Shown piece after piece: positions 56,601-64,000 of a stretch of DNA of 64,000 nucleotides (positions within the stretch are counted from its first letter, which is position 1; each line of letters starts with the position of its first letter). The notes beneath the pieces were generated by a model that did not search any database, was not told the origin of the DNA, and worked only from the letters and a program-made list of their open reading frames with translations. Source of the DNA: Cheilinus undulatus (lineage: Eukaryota > Chordata > Actinopteri > Labriformes > Labridae). The stretch spans positions 35,009,657-35,073,656 of the forward strand of contig NC_054875.1 in NCBI RefSeq assembly GCF_018320785.1, written 5' to 3'. The translations under genes were made by a program, and so were the position numbers.

Positions 56601-59262
56601 CAAGAGCAGATGCACACAGTGGCTTCCACTGCACTGCTGCAACGCTCCTCTGCAGACGGTGCTTTAGTGTGGGAGTTGTTGCACTAAAGAAAGAAGCACA
56701 GGAATGGAGTTACACACTGCTCAACATGAAAAATGTTTATTTCTCCCTCAATCCTGGACTACCCTCTTTACTTGTTCTGCACTTCCCTCTTCTATCGTTC
56801 TGCATCTTTCCGTCTGTCTGTATCTCTGTCTTAATTTTTCTTGCATCTCCCGTTATACCTTTACAACCCAAACACACTTCAACATCAATCTGGTTCTGCT
56901 TGAGATTTCTGCTCATTGAAGTTTTCCCTTGCCACTGCAACGTTGCTAAATGTTGCTTTGTGCTAAGGGAATGGTGACTTTGTGTTTCTTTATAAATAAC
57001 AGAGAGTACAGTCTAGTCTAGACTTGGCCTCTTTGTCAAGTATATTGAGATAGCTTTAACTAAGAATTGGTGCCACACAAATAAAAAATGACCGATTAAA
57101 AGCTCTTGCAAAGTAACTGTTAAATACTATACAGTGCCAATAAATAGTTTTCACCAGGTTGGATGTTTAACCCTTTGACTGTTTGTTGTAATTTATGCAA
57201 TGACTTATTTTACTTTACATTTTCTAGCTGACATTAATTTATAGAAATCTGTTTTCATTTTTGAAGTTTTAAGAGGCTTTTTGTAATGTTCTTATGAAAA
57301 AGCAAAACTTTACCTACCATGATTGATTTCTTAGATCAATAAAGGTTTAAACATCCAAGAGGGTGAATACTTTTTATAGACATAGTAACTTTATCTGTGT
57401 TGTGAGTCATTGCCTTCTACAGAGATAACCAGCATACCTTTTGGGGTTGTAGATTTTGATGGAGTCGTCCAGCAGAGCCAAAGCAAACTTATCTGTGTGA
57501 GGATGCCAGGCAAAGGCTCGCACAACACAATCAGACCTGATTAAAACAAGATGGATTCAAAAAGAGAGATTATTATTATTATGTTTATAAAGGTCACAAG
57601 GATCAACATCCAACAGTGATAATTGCACACCAAGATAGTCCATTAAAGAAATGATAGCAAAAAAAAATCAATTATTGTCCCTTGGCAAACAATTATAACC
57701 AGATTAAATAGTTGGTACTTACCAGTTCAGTACTTGAGAAAACTCAGCAATCATGTCTTCACTGCTCAACTATGAAAAAAGACAAAATAGATAATACATA
57801 CCAACAGAACAAGAAATTGCCAACCTTACAATTAGATGATTATCTCTTAAACCAGAGAGCACAACTCACTGTGAGATGAGGAAACAAGGAACCATGAAAG
57901 GAGGAAACTCTCTGGAGCAAAGCCAGGGTACATCCAGAGGTCACTGACAGCCATTTAGGCACTACAAGAAAACAAGAGTGTGAGTGAATCCTTACATGCC
58001 AAACTGAATTAAAAGGATCCACTTTAAAGCAGGCATACACACCTTCTGTGTTTGAGTTAGTAATTTCAGTGAGGAGCCCTGTAAAGCCACCATCCCGCCT
58101 GAAAAAGGCAGAGATAAATGAGACATTTTATGAAACCTGGTACAAACAGTGCTGTAAACTGTTGAAGGATGAAATGAGATTGCAGATCATCATCATTTGA
58201 AAGATTACAGCATGCAGGTGATGCTGACAGACTACGCTCCTTTCAATAATTCAAAAACAAGTGTTCAAAATTCAAAACAAATGTTGAAGTAATTCTGCAC
58301 GTTCCTCTTAAACATCTTCTAAATGTTCCACTTCATATTTAACAAACAATTACTTTGTGCCACACTGCCCTACTTTAAGCTAGTTGTACTAGACCTGCCC
58401 TTGCAGCAATGGTACAACAGTGTGCCACAGTATGCTTTTATTCCAACACCTAATCTCTGTGGGGGTGACTTGCCATGCTGCTGCACTCCTCATCCACAGA
58501 GTTTCAGAGTGGTCCAGGAAGGCCGCCTTGCTGCTGCTTTCTGTACGACTGTGCAGCTTCAGAGACTCTCTGGGGAAGTACAGACTGAGAGGACTGGAGT
58601 CCTGCTTTTAAAAAAACACCAAAAGATATTTAGTCAGAACAGATTTAGGGTTACCCACAGCTACTTGAATTGTTTATCTCAGGGGATCAGGGGATTTGTG
58701 GCTGTAGCAACAACAGGTGTTGAAAACTTAAGATCCCTCACGAATGGCTCTTTGTTTAATTTTTCATGAAAACAACACCTGATAGGTGTGTACCTGTGCT
58801 TTCACTTGAGTAAATTAGTCGTGCACTTTTTTCCCACCTCTGGTAGTAATATAGTGTGTTTCTTTGGACACCATGCATTTTAATACACTAAACATGTCGT
58901 AATATAAGAAATCCCTTTTAAGTTGTCAACATTTGTTGTAACTACGAAAAGCGCAGTCGCATTCGGCTAAAAGTCGCTAATTAACATGGTCACCAACTGA
59001 ACCAAAACACAGGTCGGACTGTGATGTTGGACCCTCGCCCGTCTTCACTAAGTATTGGTCAACAACCAAGCTAACTTTACAGTGGGTCACTGCATTGTGA
59101 TTGAGCCCCATGTTCCTGGCTTTAAAACGGTAGAGTAGATTTGAAAATGACCTGTTTGAGCCGGTCCTCGGTGGTGGTTTCTGACAGTAGCTCATTGTTG
59201 GACTCGCACAGGGTGGTCTCTCCAGGGGGCAAAGGAGGGGGAAACAACGCCAGAGAGCACAT
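53654..59262 (-). CDS. aaas: Aladin, nuclear-pore WD-repeat protein, complete, 16 coding exons
   Basis: Aladin (AAAS) is a nuclear-pore component anchored by NDC1; human loss causes triple A syndrome. Exons in transcript order: 59262-59152, 58601-58474, 58098-58043, 57961-57870, 57769-57723, 57536-57438, 56683-56540, 56196-56076, 55991-55867, 55669-55609, 55521-55431, 55030-54937, 54776-54709, 54616-54535, 54423-54339, 53809-53654. They sum to 1560 bp, or 519 residues (human 546), with all phases consistent. Landmarks: [18 protein letters not shown] start, [108 protein letters not shown]. The central part is a WD-repeat propeller. An upstream in-frame ATG (59328) would add 22 residues; the downstream Met matches human MCSLGLFPPP. 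Intron 2 has a GC donor. Confidence 0.96.
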
Positions 59263-60140
59263 TTTCAACACGTAGAAGCCCTGTGAAGGTTTCAATGAGG
59301 TAAGTCTACACAGTGAGAAAGATGCCATGCTAACATTTTAGCCGCTGAATAAACGTTGAACTTCATAACACTTCACTAACTAGCTAATGCTTAGTTAGCT
59401 AGCCGGCTCTTGCTAACTACATTTATTTCCGCCAATTTTAGCGACAAAAACATTGATATTCGTTTCAAAAATTGAATAAATCACCTTTTAGTGTCCTTTA
59501 TGTCCTGTGGTTAGAAAGACAGCCTTTTGTTTCCGCACATTGTTGCTGTGACACTTTTGGCTTCCTTACTTCAAGTCAATCCCGCCGTGTGTGGACTACG
59601 GCAAGCAGAAAGGCCAAAACAGTGCGGAGCGCAGCTAAAAAGCTGAATGTGCTGCCCTCCGATGGACAAAAGTAAGATTGCATACACGCTGAGGCAAATA
59701 GCAAATGTTTGAAAGAAGTTGAGGTACCACATATATGAATCATTTATTTAACTTATGTAAATCGGAATGTTTTGTTCCCATTCCCACATTTTTTTTAAAT
59801 TATGTTATCAGTTACTCTGGTATCAAGCATCTGAGTCGTTGTAACCAGTAAGATGGAATGTGTTATTTCCCTCTTTAAAACGGAGGAAAAGGCGCATGAT
59901 GAGATGCAATCCACTTTCCTTGATCCAGCAGGAATTCAGTGTCTTGCTCAAGGACATATCAGCAGAGGAGGAGATAGAAGAGGACGGGATGTTTGCTGAC
60001 TAAGACGGTTTAATTGAAGTCAAACACAGAAACCAGTGAATGAAAGGACGCCTTTCTGAGGCAGAAAAGATGGATGTGCTGATGGAAAAATCTGATACAC
60101 AATTCCGTGTGTCTGTATGTTTGCAGATAAGACAGCGTTG

Positions 60141-60154
60141 GCGCCCCCTTGTGG
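60141..60154 (-). promoter_or_regulatory. CTCF-like motif
   Basis: The minus strand reads CCACAAGGGGGCGC, one departure from the CTCF core. It lies just upstream of the likely map3k12 start, pointing left, toward col2a1. Confidence 0.4.
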
Positions 60155-60171
60155 CGCAAGTCTCATTTCCG

Positions 60172-60179
60172 TGACGTCA
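60172..60179. promoter_or_regulatory. Perfect CRE (TGACGTCA)
   Basis: The full palindromic cAMP-response element TGACGTCA stands 18 bases from the CTCF-like motif, at the start of a CpG-containing region. CREB/ATF binding is inferred from the motif. Confidence 0.5.
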
Positions 60180-60436
60180 ATTCAGCACTGGGAAGGAGAC
60201 AGCTCCCTCCCCCAAAAAACCCAGCGCGCCTCACGTTGCATGGGTCCCCGGTTATTGATAACACAATTTGCCCGCTGGGATCCATCCTAGTAGCGTGAAA
60301 CTCGTGGATACAGGGACTGGAAATACCACAGACAGCTCGGACCGAAGAACAACAACGATCCGCTCATTACCAACGACAAATAGAAAGCCGAGCCCACCCC
60401 TTTCACTTGACAACGCGACATCAAGCAGGCAGAAAG
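60180..60436 (+). other. map3k12: map3k12 non-coding first exon (predicted)
   Basis: A GC-richer block ends in a good donor, CAGAAAG|GTATGG (60436/60437), and pairs with the acceptor before the coding exon at 63026. The true transcription start is unknown. An alternative upstream leader near 59670 (CAAAA|GTAAGA) cannot be excluded. Confidence 0.5.
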
Positions 60437-61734
60437 GTATGGGAATGTCATACTATCTGGTTAAATGCCGATTGAAATAGAAATCAGGTATCTCAGGACG
60501 TTTAGGTATGATGCCTTGGCTTGGTGCGGTAGCGTTCACGCCGCTCACACTGCACCACTGAACTAATGCTGCCAAGAAACCAATCATCGTCGATGAATGC
60601 TAGAAAATCATATTTGTGCTGCGAGGAAGCCCACATTACGGGATATTTGTATTGATGCCAGCGTTGAGATAAATGTGGAGACGCTGCGGCAGTTTGACTT
60701 GGCATGGACCACAGTGGGCATCGGGCTTGCGATTCATGCACGTCTGCTATGATGCTGCTGAGTGTCATCATCACATCCTCGGTTATTTAAAGATTGATCT
60801 TCCTGCGTTTGTGTGCGTGTGTGCACTGCTCCTTCCTGCACAGGCCCTGTGCTTGTTTATTGCCCGTTTTTTCACGCTTTCATCTCGCTCTGCTCGTGCA
60901 GTGGTGCAGTACGAGAAATGGAGCTGGTGTAGAAAATGTGAATTGGATACATGTGCTCCCTCTCTCTCCCTCCTTTGCTCACACCAACATGCAGGCACGC
61001 ACGCACGGACCTACGTATACCTCCACGCTGTGCTGGTTATGCAATTCGTCATATTCTTTCAGATGTACATAATGCTCTTTACTTTAGGCATGATGGACGA
61101 CATATGGGAGCTTCTGCTGCTGTTGCCCTGATGTTGTCAGATCCTGATGAGGCTCATAGGGACAGTTAAAGAGCAGGTGACATCCAGAGTTGAAGACAGT
61201 GCAAACCTCCTCTGTTTAGTTCATTCATAAAGCCCACCTCCACTTTGGGTGATGGCTCCACTGGGCAGGCTGGTTCTCTCATTCATACACACAGAGAAGA
61301 GGTATGATTCAGACTGGGTTTGGTGTTTTCAGATGAAGTGACTGAGTGGTTTAACTGGACAGACTGGACGAGTGCCCAATTCACAGCACGACTCCACTGT
61401 TTTGGAGTTGGCAATTGCTTGAATAAAAGAAAAGTTAGCGCTTACTTCAAAGAGATGATCTTGACTCTGTTGGGACTTTTGGCAAAAACACAGCTTACCA
61501 GCACTAATCACTGTAATGTTATAAAGAATCTGACCCTGACAAAAATGCAACATTCACACTTTTAACTCCTAAAGTTGTGAAAGAATGGGAATACGTGATT
61601 CATGTTCTTTCAGTCTGCTTTAGCTAACAAGTTGACTTTCAGTGTCAGACTCGACTTTGATTTGACTGACTCTTCCAGCAGAGCAAAGCTGCAGAGCTGG
61701 ACACACTGGGCTGCTCTGCTTATTTCCCTTAAAT

Positions 61735-62210
61735 GATTTTTATTTACAAACTTAAAGTTTTTACAGGGATAATCCATCCAAGACTAAGCAGGAAAACAAG
61801 AGCGAGGGCTGTCAGATGGGGCCTCTTAGGGGGGCTTCCAACTGTCACTGCAAACTTTGCACATGTTAAGCCACTGCTGTGATTTCAAGTGAACAAGAGG
61901 TCATCTTCCTTTAGTGACTTTCATTGACAAACTTGGTATTTTGACAGGGATAATGCATGCAAAACTAACAGGATAAAATAGAGAGGGCTGTCAGATGGGG
62001 CCTCTTAAGGAGGGTTCCAACTGTCACTGCAAACTTTGCACATGTTAAGCCACTGCTGTGGTTTCAAGTTAACAAGAGGTTGTCTTCCTTCAGCAATTTT
62101 AGTTTACAAACTTAGTGTTCTTACAGGGAAAATGCATGCAAGACTAAGCATGATAACAACTGTGATAACATGATAACACGTTGAGCCACTGCTGTGGGTT
62201 CACAAGTTAA
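61735..62210. repeat. About 181-bp tandem repeat, 2.6 copies, in map3k12 intron 1
   Basis: Three units begin TTTTTATTTACAAACTT (61735), CTTTCATTGACAAACTT (61916) and TTTTAGTTTACAAACTT (62096). Units 1 and 2 share GAGGGCTGTCAGATGGGGCC and ACTGTCACTGCAAACTTTGC over their whole length. Unit 3 has an internal deletion but ends with the same GAGCCACTGCTGTGG part. Confidence 0.85.
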
Positions 62211-63025
62211 CAAGAAAACTGAACACCCAGCACACAAATACATCCTTTTTTTAAATTAATTAATCAGTCAGTCTTTTAGTGCCTTTAATGCTGGGTAGAG
62301 CAGCAGCATAAGACCACAATGAACATGTTTCAGCATTAAACAGTATGACCTGAAGATAGTTTTTTAGAGAGTGCTCCTTTTTCCATTGTTTGTGGTTTAA
62401 AGCCTTTAAGGTCCCTGGCAAGTCTTGTACCCCAAGCACTTGTTTGCATTGCCTGTTGTCAAACAGTGCCTTGGTCAGTTTTCCTTCTTAATACCAAAAG
62501 TAAACCTTGACTTTTGTGTTGGTCAGTATTGAACACCCCTTTGATACTAGTGCAGCTGAATGATTGGCTCACTATTTGGGGTAAAACAGATTTCTTAACT
62601 TTATCTTGCCCTTCTTAAAGTTAAACCCACTGATAGTACCATACTGTTATTGTTTGTTCCCAGAATCCTGGCAAAAGTTTTGGGACTAACTTGTCTCATT
62701 TCTGGGTCTGTGCATTGACCAGCGACCCTGCAGATACCTAATACTTTATTGAAGGCTGTATTGGCAGTTACTACTGTTATAAGTACCACTCTGAGAAGCT
62801 CTATACTGAAGTAATTGATTAACAGAGACAGAAGAAGTAAAGAGAGTGGTCATTTCAGCACTGGACAGCTCCTTAAACAATGCTGCTTATTTTACTTGTG
62901 GAGCTGTCCGGTGCTGAAGTTGCTCTGCACTTGTTTTTATCCTGAAATAAAACCAGGAAATTGTTAATCTGTTTTAAAAGAAATGTAACATTCTTAAGCA
63001 TTAACTTTCATTTTCTCTGCTGCAG

Positions 63026-63546
63026 GCTTACATCTTGTCCTCTCATCCTCCATCCACCCTGACCTGCTGTGTTGGGGAAACCCCTGATGAGTGGGACCTG
63101 TATCCATGAGCCCCGCGCCCCTTCCCCCTCCCTGTCAGGCTTCAGCACTCCCATCTCAGAGCCCCCCTATCGAAGACTTGATGGAGACACTCCTGCGTGC
63201 ACCCCCGAAACAGACCTGACCCCTACACAGTGTGTCCTTCGTAACGTACTGTCCATTGACACAGGTGGGCAGCCGGCGCCAGGCGGCAGCAGCCCCACTC
63301 CCAGCGATGGACCCTCAGCCCATTTTGACAACAGCGTGCTAAAACTACATGAACATGAGGCCTGCCAGTGCGGCGGGGCCGAGGCCGGGCACAGTCCGGA
63401 GGCCGGTGCTGTCCGCAGCCAGTCGGACAACATTCGGCTACAATCAGGAAGTGGAGGTTTTTTGGAGGGACTGTTTGGCTGCCTAAAACCAGTCTGGACC
63501 ATGATTGGGAAGGCCTACTCCACAGAACACAAACATAATAATGAAG
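63026..63546 (+). CDS. map3k12: MAP3K12 (DLK), first coding exon, partial
   Basis: Dual leucine zipper kinase is a MAP3K that drives JNK signalling in axon injury and growth. The exon opens after CTCTGCTGCAG; the ATG is at 63087 and the exon ends in phase 1 at GAAG|GTATGT, giving 153 residues. The N-terminus [43 protein letters not shown] and the block [20 protein letters not shown] followed by AYSTEHK match human MAP3K12. The QCVLR...NSVL part corresponds to the longer human isoform. The kinase domain and leucine zippers lie beyond the right edge. MAP3K13 shares the [13 protein letters not shown] block, but the rest favours MAP3K12. An in-frame GTG at 63069 was not taken as the start. Confidence 0.9.
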
Positions 63547-64000
63547 GTATGTTAGTAGGAAATGTTCCATCTCCAGGCTGTCTGATGCTCTGCTGAGTTT
63601 TGGATAGGAAATTGAACTCTTCCATGTTGCGTAGAGTTTTTATTCTTTACAAAACTCTTAAAATGGGATTTAAAAAATGCTGAATTACAAGGAAAAGTTA
63701 TTCTATTCATGAAAGTACAGAACCTTTGTCAGCAGAGAGATCAAAAGTAAAACTACAGGTCTACAAAAAAAAAAAAAAAAATGCTGACTCAATTGTATTG
63801 TACTTTATTCCTGTGGTTACTTTTAAATGTTATTTTATTTCGTCATAAAAGAGTCATGTACTAAATTCAACATAAATGTTACATTTGATGTATGGTGCCA
63901 GAGCAGAGTTAATTTCGACAGCAATTTTAAAATTAGTCTTGATCTTTAGATTAAATTGATCTTTGGTTTTTAGTCACATTTTAATAGTACTTTTAGACAA
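63547..64000. other. map3k12 intron 2 start, with repeat
   Basis: Intronic DNA with an A run at about 63764-63781. From about 63905 there is a GTTAATTTCGACAGC...TTTTAGTCACATTTT segment related to the AT-rich family in col2a1 introns 40 and 51; it is cut by the window edge. Confidence 0.4.

Larger units (their letters stand above)
59263..60180. promoter_or_regulatory. Shared aaas / map3k12 upstream region
   Basis: About 0.9 kb separates the aaas start codon from the likely map3k12 first exon, and the two genes are transcribed apart, so a bidirectional promoter is plausible. A frame at 59472-59675 looks non-coding. GAATTCAGTGTCTTGCTCAA near 59933 is a phrase common in fish genomic DNA and may be repeat-derived. 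No TATA box stands out. Confidence 0.4.

Noticed and set aside
60673-61131. 152-residue plus-strand frame
   Set aside because: In map3k12 intron 1, Cys/Leu/His-rich without family features.
63167-63570. Two minus-strand frames of 111 and 115 residues
   Set aside because: Antisense of the GC-rich map3k12 coding exon.

Overview
The window is vertebrate nuclear DNA from a ray-finned (teleost) fish. Genes are split into many short exons with GT-AG (twice GC-AG) introns. The intergenic and intronic DNA is AT-rich and full of teleost-type repeats (tRNA-derived SINE, hAT-like non-autonomous elements with 8-bp target duplications, an L2-type LINE tail, a Tc1-like transposase relic). The encoded proteins align with human GLS2, COL2A1, AAAS and MAP3K12, all on human chromosome arm 12q. 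All family comparisons come from remembered sequences; no search was run.

Layout. (1) 1-7963, minus strand: the first five coding exons of gls2 (mitochondrial glutaminase); the rest lies beyond the left edge. (2) 7964-17850: about 10 kb without a convincing protein gene, holding repeats, a GC-rich exon-like island near 14.2 kb and a CTCF-like motif. (3) 17850-52.3 kb, plus strand: a complete col2a1 (type II procollagen alpha-1) that I resolved into 54 coding exons, 4464 bp of CDS and 1487 residues, the same exon count and length as I recall for human COL2A1. (4) 52.5-53.3 kb: a Tc1-like relic between two convergent gene ends. (5) 53654-59262, minus strand: complete aaas (aladin, nuclear-pore WD-repeat protein), 16 coding exons, 519 residues. 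(6) 60.1-64 kb, plus strand: promoter, non-coding first exon and first coding exon of map3k12 (DLK kinase); the kinase domain lies off the right edge.

The genes do not form a pathway: this is a syntenic block, not an operon. The most interesting content is regulatory RNA and DNA structure in col2a1: (a) a perfect 9-bp hairpin holding the start codon and overlapping a tiny upstream ORF, like the known 5' stem-loop of collagen I/III mRNAs; (b) a weak splice donor on the alternatively spliced exon 2, followed at once by a perfect 13-bp intronic stem-loop; (c) an intron-1 segment resembling the SOX9-dependent chondrocyte enhancer; (d) a Cys-to-Ser change at the third conserved cysteine of the C-propeptide. 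I see no unknown protein system. The novelty is in these cis-elements and in the layered transposon insertions that swell the five longest late introns.
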